64,000 nt of DNA from an uncultured Flavobacterium sp. (GTDB lineage: Bacteria > Bacteroidota > Bacteroidia > Flavobacteriales > Flavobacteriaceae): the NCBI RefSeq assembly GCF_946481155.1, contig NZ_CAMLMK010000005.1:3616-67615 (forward strand), written 5' to 3'. This document shows positions 26,355 through 34,952 of the stretch, in pieces; position 1 is the stretch's first letter, and each line of letters starts with the position of its first letter. The translations under genes were made by a program, and so were the position numbers. The notes under the pieces were generated by a model. That model searched no databases and was not told where the DNA came from. It saw nothing but the letters and a program-made list of their open reading frames with translations.

Positions 26355-26375
26355 TTTGTGTAAAAATTACGCAAA
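26355..26375. promoter_or_regulatory. Candidate NrtR operator 3 (21-bp palindrome)
   Basis: TTTGTGTA-N5-TACGCAAA. It spans the nrtR stop codon, just upstream of the -33 box, and its centre is 52 bases (about five helix turns) from the centre of operator 2. Confidence 0.65.
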
Positions 26376-27053
26376 CTTTATGTCGAAATGAAATCCTTCC
26401 TTTTCAAGTGCTTGATATTTAGCTAAATTGAATTTGAAAAGTTTTGCAGGACGTCCTCCTTTTTTAGAAGAGAACTGGTCTGTTTCTTCCATAATTCCAA
26501 AACTGAGCATTTTCTTTCTGAAGTTCCGACGGTCAATCTCTTTCGCCAGAATGGTGCAATAAAGGTTTTCAAGATCAGAAAAAAGGAACTCTTTAGGCAG
26601 CAAATCAAATCCGATGGGTTGATAAGAAAGTTTTGCTTTAAGACGTGAAATGGCAGCACTTAAAATCGATGAGTGATCGAAAGCCAACTCCGGGACACTG
26701 TCAGTCGGAAACCATTTTGCATTTTCAGCATCGCTATCGGCCTTGATTTCTATTCCCGTAGAATCAATCAAAGCAAAATAGGCCACGGAAATGACGCGAT
26801 TCCTGGAATCACGGTGGATATCATCGCCAAAGGTATATAGCTGTTCCATATAGTTGACCGAAACATTCGTTTCTTCCTTCAGCTCTCTTTTCACGGCATC
26901 CGACAAAGACTCGTCCTCACGAACTAAACCGCCCGGCAATGCCCAATAAGGTTTTTGTTTATCAAATTTCTGCTGGATTAACAGCACGTATAAGGTGTTT
27001 TTTTGATATCCGAAGACAACAGCGTCAACCGCTACTTTAATATTCTGAAGCAT
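26367..27053 (-). CDS. nrtR: NrtR-type Nudix transcriptional regulator of NAD metabolism
   Basis: A 228-residue protein with an N-terminal Nudix domain (Nudix box from Gly42 through R56-E57-L-K-E-E61) and a C-terminal winged helix (FSSKKGGRPAKLFKFN). This is the NrtR architecture: a former ADP-ribose pyrophosphatase domain that senses ADP-ribose and related compounds, joined to a DNA-binding domain that represses NAD genes. The Nudix Glu pair is intact, so residual hydrolase activity is possible. It heads the operon and has a matching palindrome before itself and before the prs-like gene, implying self-regulation. The ATG at 27051-27053 was chosen over an upstream TTG. Confidence 0.88.
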   Translation of the reverse strand: MLQNIKVAVDAVVFGYQKNTLYVLLIQQKFDKQKPYWALPGGLVREDESLSDAVKRELKEETNVSVNYMEQLYTFGDDIHRDSRNRVISVAYFALIDSTGIEIKADSDAENAKWFPTDSVPELAFDHSSILSAAISRLKAKLSYQPIGFDLLPKEFLFSDLENLYCTILAKEIDRRNFRKKMLSFGIMEETDQFSSKKGGRPAKLFKFNLAKYQALEKEGFHFDIKFA

Positions 27054-27063
27054 GGGCAATGAT

Positions 27064-27084
27064 TATGCGTAAGTAATACACAAA
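27064..27084. promoter_or_regulatory. Candidate NrtR operator 1 (21-bp palindrome)
   Basis: TATGCGTA-N5-TACACAAA, 10 bases upstream of the nrtR ATG. It overlaps a minus-strand -7 box TATATTTG at 27081-27088 in the same register as operator 2 overlaps the prs box. Confidence 0.68.
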
Positions 27085-27126
27085 TATATACGTTTGTGAT
27101 GTCGCTGCATCAGATTCCGCTGTTTT

Positions 27127-28677
27127 TTATTCTTTTATCACCGAAAGTTCTTGCATACCTGAACCTGTAGTGATTTTAAGCAGGTAGATTCCACTTGGGA
27201 AAGTCGAAAAATCTATGGATGGGTTCGTACTTTCTATATCAATATGCTTGATTTCCTTTCCTAAATTGGTATAAACAACAATTGAAATAATTTTTTCCAT
27301 TCCTGAAATATGAAGTTTATCGCACACTGGATTCGGGTAGGCTTTTAACCCGTTTAAATTAAGCGAGCTGTTCGCTAAGATTTGTGTTACCTCAATATTT
27401 ACCACAAACGAACTGTTACCGTACTGATTTGTGGCAGTAATAGTATACTCTGCGGGCGCAGTGATTTGGGTTGGGATTCCGGAAATTTCACCAGTAACCG
27501 GGTTTAAATTTAGCCCCGAAGGTAAATCCGGCACCACAGTATATTCGTAAGTTGCTATTTTTCGGATTTTATGATTAGCATAATCTGCGACATACACCAA
27601 TTTGTCTGAACTAACAGCTACACCGGTCGGCCCTCTAAAGGATGCAGCACTGGCGAGATCATCGTTTGCTCCCGCGGTTCCGGTTCCGGCAAAAGTGGTG
27701 ACTTCCCCTGTTGTGTTTATCTTACGAATTTTGTTATTGCCTTCATCGGTAACGTAAAAATTACTATTTGGAGCAACGGCAATGATTGCAGGGTGATAAA
27801 AGGATGCGGAAGTTCCAAATCCGTCAGTAGCACCCGAAACTCCGGAACCGGCAAAAGTTGTAACCTGACCCAAAGCATCAATTTTACGGATTTTATGATT
27901 CCCGTAATCGGCTACGTAAACATTTCCGGAATTATCAACGCAAACGCCTGTAGGTCCGTTGAATCGCGCGATGCTTGTATTCCCGTCGCTATTTCCTGCT
28001 GCAGCCAGTCCTGCATAAGTGGTTACTATCCCGTCCGGCGTGATTTTTCGGATGCGGTGATTGCTGTAATCGGCTACATAGAGATTGTCGTTTGCATCGA
28101 CGGCCATTCCCGCAGGATAATAAAATCTCGCTACGGTTCCTGTTCCGTCCAGAAAACCGGCAGTTCCGGAGCCTGCGAAAGTCGACACCATGCCATTTGT
28201 ATCAATCTTTCTAATTTTATGATTGCTCTGATCACTTATGAAAATATTCCCCTGCGAATCCACTACGGCACCGTCGGGGTATTTAAAAGTTGCTGCATTT
28301 CCGGGTCCGCTTAAGGATCCGATAGCGCCGGTTCCAGCGATCGTGGTTACGGTGCCTTCGGGTGAAATTTTTCTGATTTTATGATTGCTGCGGTCTACCA
28401 CAATACTATTGCCCTGCAGATCCAGCGTAACGACTGTAGGAAAGTAAAAACTGGCTGCAGTCCCAAGTGCATCGGCAGCACCTATTATTCCCGTACCCGC
28501 AAAAGTAGAAACCACGGGTTGGTTTGGGATAGTTCCTCCATTGTTGTTTGGCAATAAAGGCGCTATCGTTTCATTAACGGTAAAGACATTCGGAGTGGCA
28601 TACGAAATCTGTGGGGCTTGCCCGCAAACCGAAAATAATGTGAGAAAGTAAACGCAAATTGTAAAAAAGGCCTTCAT
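27127..28677 (-). CDS. Secreted NHL-repeat protein with T9SS sorting domain
   Basis: A 516-residue protein with a signal peptide (about 1-19), six NHL-type repeats between about 55 and 375 (recurring VSTFAGTG ... ANHKIRKI, each near 55 residues), a putative Ig-like cadherin-type segment (LPSGLNLNPVTGEISGIP, about 388-430) and a C-terminal T9SS domain (LKAYPNPVCDKLHI ... GIYLLKITT). NHL repeats form a beta-propeller used for protein, carbohydrate or ligand binding. It is exported to the cell surface or medium by type IX secretion. Function unknown. The DNA reflects the protein repeats. Confidence 0.88.
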   Translation of the reverse strand: MKAFFTICVYFLTLFSVCGQAPQISYATPNVFTVNETIAPLLPNNNGGTIPNQPVVSTFAGTGIIGAADALGTAASFYFPTVVTLDLQGNSIVVDRSNHKIRKISPEGTVTTIAGTGAIGSLSGPGNAATFKYPDGAVVDSQGNIFISDQSNHKIRKIDTNGMVSTFAGSGTAGFLDGTGTVARFYYPAGMAVDANDNLYVADYSNHRIRKITPDGIVTTYAGLAAAGNSDGNTSIARFNGPTGVCVDNSGNVYVADYGNHKIRKIDALGQVTTFAGSGVSGATDGFGTSASFYHPAIIAVAPNSNFYVTDEGNNKIRKINTTGEVTTFAGTGTAGANDDLASAASFRGPTGVAVSSDKLVYVADYANHKIRKIATYEYTVVPDLPSGLNLNPVTGEISGIPTQITAPAEYTITATNQYGNSSFVVNIEVTQILANSSLNLNGLKAYPNPVCDKLHISGMEKIISIVVYTNLGKEIKHIDIESTNPSIDFSTFPSGIYLLKITTGSGMQELSVIKE

Positions 28678-28708
28678 TCGTTTTTTAAATCACTGGGCAA
28701 AAGTAAGT

Positions 28709-28754
28709 TAAAAAAACGAAAGGCGCTCCCGAAATAAATCAAAGAGCGCCTTTC
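28709..28754 (-). terminator. Terminator downstream of the 28783-29667 lipoprotein
   Basis: On the minus strand the stem GAAAGGCGCTC / GAGCGCCTTTC is followed by a T-run. Confidence 0.75.
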
Positions 28755-28782
28755 CACCAAAAACAAAAAATATTAACTAATC

Positions 28783-29667
28783 CTAACCTAACTTTCTTTT
28801 TTCTAAACTGATACGTTCCTTACCGCCTTGTTTCAGATATTGGATAAACCCTCTTCCCTGAAATTCATAAGTCGTTCCCGACGCCTGATGGTATAATCGT
28901 ATTCTGTTGTCATTAATAACGGTGAGTACAAAAGATTCATTGTCCCAGAAATCATAATCTAATGTTAAAATTTTCTGATAGGGATTTCCTGACACATTAT
29001 AAACATCATAATACCCGGTAAAATCCCAATAGATCGAATTCACAGGTGTTCCCGATGCATCCTGCGAAGAACGGAACTGGCTGTTACTTGACAGGAACTT
29101 AATAAAATGCTCATTGTCAAAATCATTTAAGGCGCCGGCATTACTTGTATAGACTTTTTCCCAGGCAGTAAATTCCTGAAGAAAATAGGTGATGTTATCG
29201 TAAAATAATCGGTCATAATCAAAAGTACTTCGCTGATAACCCGTTAGATAATAGGTTACATTATGATTATAATCCACCATTTTTATCCTGTTGCTGCTTA
29301 ACTGAAATACTTCAAGCTCGTAATAACCATACACATCATGATAAAATTGTATGGTACTTGGTGTAAAATCATAATACCCTACATCAATTCCGAAGCCGCC
29401 TCCCGTCGAACCACTGTAAGCAATATTGTTATTGGCATACAAGGTTCCGTTGACAAAAGAAATCGTAAAGGCCCGGGTCAAAAAAGGCACATCGCCTGTT
29501 CCGGTTGTGGCATCGTAATCGACATACCATAACTCGTAACCGTTCATTACTTCAGGCAATGTCAATCCGTTATCCACATATCCATCGTGATAGGGTGGTT
29601 CCGCAACACAGGATGCCAGCAGGAAAGGGGCTACCACTGTGGCTATAAGTAATTTTATCGTTTTCAT
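28783..29667 (-). CDS. Lipoprotein of unknown function
   Basis: A 294-residue lipoprotein (lipobox LASC, Cys20). The mature part is very rich in Tyr, Phe and Asp and reads as repeated beta strands (GTLYANNNIAYSG, ELEVFQLSSNRIKMVDYN, ILTLDYDFWDNESFVL, NRIRLYHQASGTTYEF), like lipocalin-type or other beta-sandwich proteins of Bacteroidetes. No domain could be named. Similar flavobacterial lipoproteins have been labelled as nicotinate-nucleotide enzymes in databases, for which I see no support. It has its own terminator and is divergent to gpsA. Confidence 0.75.
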   Translation of the reverse strand: MKTIKLLIATVVAPFLLASCVAEPPYHDGYVDNGLTLPEVMNGYELWYVDYDATTGTGDVPFLTRAFTISFVNGTLYANNNIAYSGSTGGGFGIDVGYYDFTPSTIQFYHDVYGYYELEVFQLSSNRIKMVDYNHNVTYYLTGYQRSTFDYDRLFYDNITYFLQEFTAWEKVYTSNAGALNDFDNEHFIKFLSSNSQFRSSQDASGTPVNSIYWDFTGYYDVYNVSGNPYQKILTLDYDFWDNESFVLTVINDNRIRLYHQASGTTYEFQGRGFIQYLKQGGKERISLEKRKLG

Positions 29668-29772
29668 AAGAGTGTCTTTTACTGTTTGGTTTTAAATAAC
29701 CAATTAGCGTGCCAATTTTGGTTCCGATTCCGCAAAGAACAACTGTGGTTTTTCACTTTCATCAATTTTGAG

Positions 29773-29780
29773 TACTTTTG
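29773..29780 (+). promoter_or_regulatory. Candidate -7 box of gpsA
   Basis: TACTTTTG, 23 bases before the ATG at 29804. It lies inside the longer open frame beginning at a TTG at 29768, which argues for the start at 29804. Confidence 0.4.
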
Positions 29781-29803
29781 GAGTTACAAATTTGAAAAAT
29801 ACG

Positions 29804-30799
29804 ATGAGTGAAACTCCAAAATTTGCGGTAATTGGCGGCGGAAGCTGGGCCACAGCAATTGCAAAGATGCTGTGCGTAAATCTTCCGGAAATCGCGTGGT
29901 ACATGCGAAACACTTACGCAATTGAACATATAAAAATCAACAAACACAACCCAAATTACTTAAGTTCGGTTGAGTTTGACACCAATAAACTACAACTTAC
30001 CAGTGACATTAACGAGGCAGTAGCTTATGCCGATTATGTGATTTTCGCTATTCCTTCCGCTTTTTTGGGAGGAGAATTGGAAAAATTAACTGTGAGTCTC
30101 GAAGGAAAAGTGATTTTTTCTGCCATTAAAGGAATTGTGCCTGAAACGAGTCTTATTGTGGGCGAACATTTTCACAAAACTTACAACATTCCTTATGACA
30201 ATATTGGGGTAATTACAGGTCCGTGTCACGCGGAAGAGGTCGCTTTGGAACGTCTTTCGTACCTGACCATTGCCTGTGGAGATGATGATAAGGCGAAAGA
30301 GATGGCAGAGAACCTTAACAGTCATTATATCAAAACCAAAACTTCGGATGACATTATCGGTACGGAATATGCGGCGATGCTTAAAAATATTTATGCGATT
30401 GCAGCCGGAATTGCGCACGGATTAGGGTATGGCGACAACTTTCAGGCACTATTGATGAGCAATGCCATCCGTGAGATGAAAAAATACATCAAGAAAGTCC
30501 ACAAAATGAAGCGGAATATCAATGACTCGGCTTATCTGGGTGACTTGTTGGTAACCGGCTATTCGATTTTTTCCCGAAACCGTATGTTCGGAAACATGAT
30601 TGGAAAAGGCTATACGGTAAAATCGGCGCAAATGGAGATGAGCATGGTCGCGGAAGGGTATTATGCCACGAACAGCGCCCACAAGCTTAATGAGGAATAT
30701 AAAGCGAAAACACCTATAATTGATGCCGTTTACGACATTTTATACGAAGGAAAAGAACCGAAAAAAGTCTTCAAGAAACTGACGGAGAAACTGGATTAA
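29804..30799 (+). CDS. gpsA: NAD(P)-dependent glycerol-3-phosphate dehydrogenase
   Basis: A 331-residue enzyme with the Rossmann loop AVIGGGSWATA (8-18), the NAD-domain GPCHAEEVA motif and the catalytic lysine in the EYAAMLKNIYAIAAG helix. It makes sn-glycerol 3-phosphate from dihydroxyacetone phosphate for phospholipid synthesis. The start MSETPKFAV at 29804 fits family length and promoter position. A 45-bp palindrome lies 50 bases after the stop and may end its transcript. Confidence 0.95.
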   Translation: MSETPKFAVIGGGSWATAIAKMLCVNLPEIAWYMRNTYAIEHIKINKHNPNYLSSVEFDTNKLQLTSDINEAVAYADYVIFAIPSAFLGGELEKLTVSLEGKVIFSAIKGIVPETSLIVGEHFHKTYNIPYDNIGVITGPCHAEEVALERLSYLTIACGDDDKAKEMAENLNSHYIKTKTSDDIIGTEYAAMLKNIYAIAAGIAHGLGYGDNFQALLMSNAIREMKKYIKKVHKMKRNINDSAYLGDLLVTGYSIFSRNRMFGNMIGKGYTVKSAQMEMSMVAEGYYATNSAHKLNEEYKAKTPIIDAVYDILYEGKEPKKVFKKLTEKLD

Positions 30800-30848
30800 A
30801 AAAAATAATTTTTTTTAGTTCGGTGACGTTCCGGAGAAAATAACAATA

Positions 30849-30893
30849 AAAATAAGTTTAACATATTGATTATCAGTATTTTAAACTTATTTT
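30849..30893. repeat. 45-bp near-perfect palindrome between gpsA and the TerC gene
   Basis: Two 22-base arms (30849-30870 and 30872-30893) pair at all positions except one mismatch (30862/30880) and one G-T wobble, around a single central base. The arms are A/T-rich; a TTTTCGTTTTT stretch follows. It may act as a transcription terminator of gpsA or as a protein-binding palindrome. Confidence 0.7.
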
Positions 30894-31010
30894 CGTTTTT
30901 AAAGCCGAGAAAAACAAATCCTTGGGAATGCCTATCAACACAGCGATTCTTACCAATTCCCTTGGAGAAAAAAATAACAATTATATTCGCTGAAAACAAA
31001 ATCTGAGCCT

Positions 31011-31985
31011 ATGGACAATCTTATCAATCACCCCGGAATCCTAATCGTTTTTAGTATCATAATCCTGGCCATGCTGCTTTTGGATTTGGGCGTTTTCAAG
31101 AAAAACAACCATGCCATCAGCAACCGTGAAGCCTTGATGTGGTCAACGGTGTGGATTACGCTTGCGATGGGATTCAGCGCCGTGATTTATGCGTATATGG
31201 GCGTCGAGAAATTTGCGCAATTCCAGTCGGCCTACTGGATTGAGAAGGCGCTCTCGGTAGACAACCTTTTTGTGTTCATCCTGGTTTTTGGATTCTTCAA
31301 CGTTCAGAAAGAACTCCATCATAAAGTACTGTTTTGGGGCATTATGGGTGCTTTGGTATTCCGTGCGATTTTCATTTTTACCGGAGTCGAGCTGATTAAT
31401 ATGACTTATCTTCCGGAAACGGATCTTTTCGGATACCAGGTTAAAATCAATGTTATTCTTACAATTTTCGGGCTGTTCCTGATTTTTGCCGGAATAAAAT
31501 CATGGTTTTCCGAACCCGATGAGGGCGATAAAGACTTCACCAAAAGCCCCGGAGCGCGTTTAGTGCATCGTTTTTTTAAAGTAAGCGAAAACTACGATGG
31601 CGGAAAATTCTTCACCGTTGAAAATGGCGTAAAAATGGCTACTCCTTTATTGGTTGTGGTAGCTGTCATTGAGTTCACCGACTTAATTTTTGCGGTAGAC
31701 AGCATCCCGGCAATCTTTGCCATTGCGCCTAACGATCCGTTTATTCTTTATACTTCGAATATATTTGCGATTTTAGGACTTAGAGCGCTTTATTTCCTGT
31801 TGGCCAACTTCATGCACATGTTCAGCCGTTTGAAGTACGGATTGGCCGTTATTTTAGCTTTTATCGGCGTGAAGATGATCGTTGCGCCTTTCTACCACAT
31901 TACCTCTCCGGTTTCTTTAGTGATTGTAGGTGGTGTTTTGGCTATCGCGGTAGTTTGGTCGCTTCTGTTTCCGGTTAAGGATTAA
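31011..31985 (+). CDS. TerC/Alx-family membrane protein
   Basis: A 324-residue protein with about nine membrane helices. The SVDNLFVFILVF motif and the second acidic motif EFTDLIFAVDSIPA carry the conserved aspartates of TerC proteins. The family is tied to manganese export and to metallation of exported proteins (Alx, MntP-associated, TerC of tellurite clusters). No ter genes are nearby, so the Alx-type metal role is more likely. It is a single-gene unit with a 211-bp upstream gap and a strong terminator after it. Confidence 0.9.
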   Translation: MDNLINHPGILIVFSIIILAMLLLDLGVFKKNNHAISNREALMWSTVWITLAMGFSAVIYAYMGVEKFAQFQSAYWIEKALSVDNLFVFILVFGFFNVQKELHHKVLFWGIMGALVFRAIFIFTGVELINMTYLPETDLFGYQVKINVILTIFGLFLIFAGIKSWFSEPDEGDKDFTKSPGARLVHRFFKVSENYDGGKFFTVENGVKMATPLLVVVAVIEFTDLIFAVDSIPAIFAIAPNDPFILYTSNIFAILGLRALYFLLANFMHMFSRLKYGLAVILAFIGVKMIVAPFYHITSPVSLVIVGGVLAIAVVWSLLFPVKD

Positions 31986-32004
31986 ATCGTTTTGATATCT
32001 CAAC

Positions 32005-32042
32005 AAAAAAGGCTTCGCAATCTAACTCGCGAAGCCTTTTTT
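32005..32042. terminator. Bidirectional terminator
   Basis: Stem AAAAAAGGCTTCGC / GCGAAGCCTTTTTT around a 10-base loop, between convergent genes. Confidence 0.88.
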
Positions 32043-32059
32043 ATGAAATTGATGTTTTA

Positions 32060-34849
32060 TTATTTCACGTTAATCTCATCGATAAAAATATAAGCATCAT
32101 ACCCGTCACCCTGATGCCATTCCGGCAGTTTGCCGAAGTTATAGGCTTTCACTTTGATGTAACGGGCATTGGTTTCCTTTATATTTTCTTCGAAGTCTAT
32201 GATTTTCGTATTGTAGTCTTTTGCTTCCAGCTTGTTGATTAAGGTTCCGACTAACTCGAAATTTTTATTGTCCCTTGAAACATAATACTCCACTTTCGTA
32301 GGCATGATGATCCAGGCTCTGGTGTCTTGCAGAAAACGTGCGCCAATTTGCGACACTTTTTGTTCCTTCTTCAAATCGACCGTAGCTTCGAAATCCTGGC
32401 CCTGATAGCCCTGCCAATCGCCTTTGCGCCAGTTTTCATTACCTAAAATCCCATCCAGCAAACCTTCCGGACCGCCCGCGTGGTATTGCGCGTTATATTT
32501 CGATTTGATGTCGATGGTATAATCGTTTGGTTTTTTGTAGAATGTCGCGGAAATAATATTACTTTTTACTCCATTGGCAGCACTGTACGCAAAAAGTGTT
32601 GTTGTTTTATCTATTTCAAAAGGCTGAACGTATTCCTTAAAATCGTTTGTATTGTTGATCGAATAGTACAACTTCACTTTTTCATTGGAGGTGATTTGCA
32701 TTTTAAGCTTATCCTTAAATGCTTTGCTTGCAGCTTCAATTGTGGGAACCGGCACTATTTTTTGATAGTTTACTGTTTGCTTTTCCTTTCCGTTTTCCAA
32801 ACCAAGCACTTGTGTCTTTACCGAATAATTTTCCACAAGGTTCTGACTTGCTTTATTCTCATCCAAATTCAATTTAATCTTTTCAAAATAGGGTTTTGTG
32901 GTGTCCCAATTCCCCCCTCCCGGAGTAACCGTGTAAATCCCCATCGAACTCAGCACATACCAGGCGCTCATCTGTCCGCAATCCTCGTTTCCAATTAAAC
33001 CATCCGGACTGTTCTTATAAAATTCATTTAAGATATAGCGGATTTTTTCCTTTGTTTTCTCAGGTTTTCCGACATAATTGTACAGATACGCCATGTGATG
33101 ACTTGGCTCGTTTCCGTGCGCATACTGCCCAATTAAACCAGTAATATCTACCTGTTCGCGCCCTGTAGTAGCAGAAGGGGCCGTGAACATCTCATCCAGT
33201 TTGGCTTCAAATTTTTCCTTTCCGCCATAGACTTCAATCATTCCCGGAATATCCTGCAGCACAAAGAAGGAATATTGCCATGAGTTTCCTTCCGTAAAAT
33301 TATTATTCACTTCTCTTGGGTCGAAAGGCTTGTCCCAACCTCCATTTTTCTTAGGACGCATAAAACCGGTTTCCCAGTCGAAAAGGTTTTTCCAGCTTTG
33401 CGAGCGTTTCATGAAATACGCATAATCGTCTTTTTTATTCAGAATTTGCGCCATCTGGGCAATGCACCAGTCGTCGTAAGCATACTCAAGGGTTTTGGAA
33501 ACGCTTTCATGTTCATCATCAATGGAAATAAAGCCGTTTCTCTTATAAGCATCCAATCCTAAATGATCCAGCATGGCACTGTGCTTAGCGGCTTCAAAGG
33601 CTTTTTCATAATCGAATCCTTTAATCCCTTTCACCATCGCATCAGCCATAACGGAAACAGAATGATAGCCAATCATACAATCCGTTTCATTAGAGGCTAA
33701 TTCCCAAACCGGTAAGCGTCCGCCCTGTTCGTACTGTTTTAAGAACGTATTGATGTAATCAGCAGTTCGTTTTTTATCGATTAACGTGTATAAAGGATGT
33801 GCGCCCCGGAAAGTATCCCAAAGCGAGAACACTGTATAATAATCAAATGTGTCGGCTATGTGGATTTTGTTGTCCCTGCCTCTGTACTTCCCATCGATGT
33901 CTTCTGCAATGTTCGGTTGCATCATCGTGTGGTATAAGGCGGTATAGAAAATGGCAAGCTTTTCTTTATCTACAGAAGTCACTTCAATTTTAGACAATTC
34001 TTTGTTCCAAAGTGCTTCCGCATCTTTCTTCGTTTTTGCGAAATCCCAATGTTTGATTTCAGACATATTTAATTTCGCCCCTTCATAACCCGTTGGTGAC
34101 AAAGCCACTTTTACTAAGATCTTCTCACCTTTCTTCACTTCTTTGGAAAAGCTCAGCGCCACTTCAGTTCCGTAATAGAAATCGGATTTCGTGCTACCAT
34201 TGGCTTTTGATTTGGTAATTTTCATCGGAGCACTGAATTCGATTCGGGCGAAAACGTATTGGTCAAGTGCCCAGGCTTCGCTTCTTCTCAGGATTTCGAT
34301 AGTTTTATTGTCTATGATCCGAACATCACCCTGCAACAAACGGTCACGGTGATTTAAATCGAGAATGATATTGGCCTGGCCGTTTTGATTGAAGGTATAT
34401 TCGTGAAAACCTACACGTGTTGAAGCCGTAAGACGAACATCAATGTTATGTTTATCGAGTTTTACGCTATAAAAAGCAGCGGTTGCTTTCTCATTGGCAT
34501 GGGAAAAAGAAGAAGAATAGGTTTTATTTTCCAGTGAAGGTTCGCCCATAGTTGGCATCAGCATAATATCACCGAAATCGGAAACGCCTACCCCATTGAG
34601 ATGGGTATGCGAAAAGCCATAAATCACATTATCGGAATAATGGTATCCGCCGCAACCGTCCCAGCTACCATCGATTCTGGTGTCCGGAGAAAGCTGTACC
34701 ATCCCGAAAGGCACCGTGGCACCGGGAAATGTGTGTCCGTGCCCACCCGTACCGACGAATGGGTTTACATATTGTGCGAAGTTGTTTTTTTGTGAAAAGG
34801 CGCTAACCGAAAATAACGCCGCTATAAATAGAAAAGCTGTTTTTCTCAT
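32060..34849 (-). CDS. GH92-family alpha-mannosidase-like glycoside hydrolase
   Basis: A 929-residue secreted enzyme with signal peptide 1-19. The GH92 core runs from the N-terminal YVNPFVGTGGHGHTFPGA to about residue 680, including WDTFRGAHPLY, GNEPSHHMAYLYNY and the calcium/catalytic GNEDCGQMSAWYVLSSMG. A FN3-like/CHB_HEX_C segment (about 690-770) and a C-terminal F5/8 type C (discoidin-like) module (about 790-929) follow. GH92 enzymes remove alpha-mannose residues from N-glycans and mannans with calcium. No SusC/SusD pair is adjacent, so it is not in a standard utilisation locus. Confidence 0.93.
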   Translation of the reverse strand: MRKTAFLFIAALFSVSAFSQKNNFAQYVNPFVGTGGHGHTFPGATVPFGMVQLSPDTRIDGSWDGCGGYHYSDNVIYGFSHTHLNGVGVSDFGDIMLMPTMGEPSLENKTYSSSFSHANEKATAAFYSVKLDKHNIDVRLTASTRVGFHEYTFNQNGQANIILDLNHRDRLLQGDVRIIDNKTIEILRRSEAWALDQYVFARIEFSAPMKITKSKANGSTKSDFYYGTEVALSFSKEVKKGEKILVKVALSPTGYEGAKLNMSEIKHWDFAKTKKDAEALWNKELSKIEVTSVDKEKLAIFYTALYHTMMQPNIAEDIDGKYRGRDNKIHIADTFDYYTVFSLWDTFRGAHPLYTLIDKKRTADYINTFLKQYEQGGRLPVWELASNETDCMIGYHSVSVMADAMVKGIKGFDYEKAFEAAKHSAMLDHLGLDAYKRNGFISIDDEHESVSKTLEYAYDDWCIAQMAQILNKKDDYAYFMKRSQSWKNLFDWETGFMRPKKNGGWDKPFDPREVNNNFTEGNSWQYSFFVLQDIPGMIEVYGGKEKFEAKLDEMFTAPSATTGREQVDITGLIGQYAHGNEPSHHMAYLYNYVGKPEKTKEKIRYILNEFYKNSPDGLIGNEDCGQMSAWYVLSSMGIYTVTPGGGNWDTTKPYFEKIKLNLDENKASQNLVENYSVKTQVLGLENGKEKQTVNYQKIVPVPTIEAASKAFKDKLKMQITSNEKVKLYYSINNTNDFKEYVQPFEIDKTTTLFAYSAANGVKSNIISATFYKKPNDYTIDIKSKYNAQYHAGGPEGLLDGILGNENWRKGDWQGYQGQDFEATVDLKKEQKVSQIGARFLQDTRAWIIMPTKVEYYVSRDNKNFELVGTLINKLEAKDYNTKIIDFEENIKETNARYIKVKAYNFGKLPEWHQGDGYDAYIFIDEINVK

Positions 34850-34952
34850 TATCTGTTGTGCTGAAAAATTTCTCTAAAGTAGGAAATATTTCAGGAACAG
34901 TACAGGGTGATTTTGTGATTTACTTCCCTGAAACGGGTAGTTTTGTCAAGGA

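Noticed and set aside
28783..29667. Nicotinate-nucleotide adenylyltransferase
   Set aside because: Some related lipoproteins have that name, but the protein is a lipidated beta-rich protein without any nucleotidyltransferase motif.
30894..31010. Possible manganese (yybP-ykoY) riboswitch in the leader of the TerC-family gene
   Set aside because: TerC/Alx genes often carry this riboswitch, but the conserved loop sequences were not found. Only a weak TGGGAAT...ATTCCC stem is present.
32060..34849. Polysaccharide utilisation locus around the GH92 enzyme
   Set aside because: No SusC/SusD pair, regulator or other glycosidase is adjacent; the gene stands alone.
34888..34935. Terminator formed by TTTCAGG / CCTGAAA between the GH92 gene and the next
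   Set aside because: Stem of only 7 bp with a loop above 30 bases and no T-run on the relevant strand.
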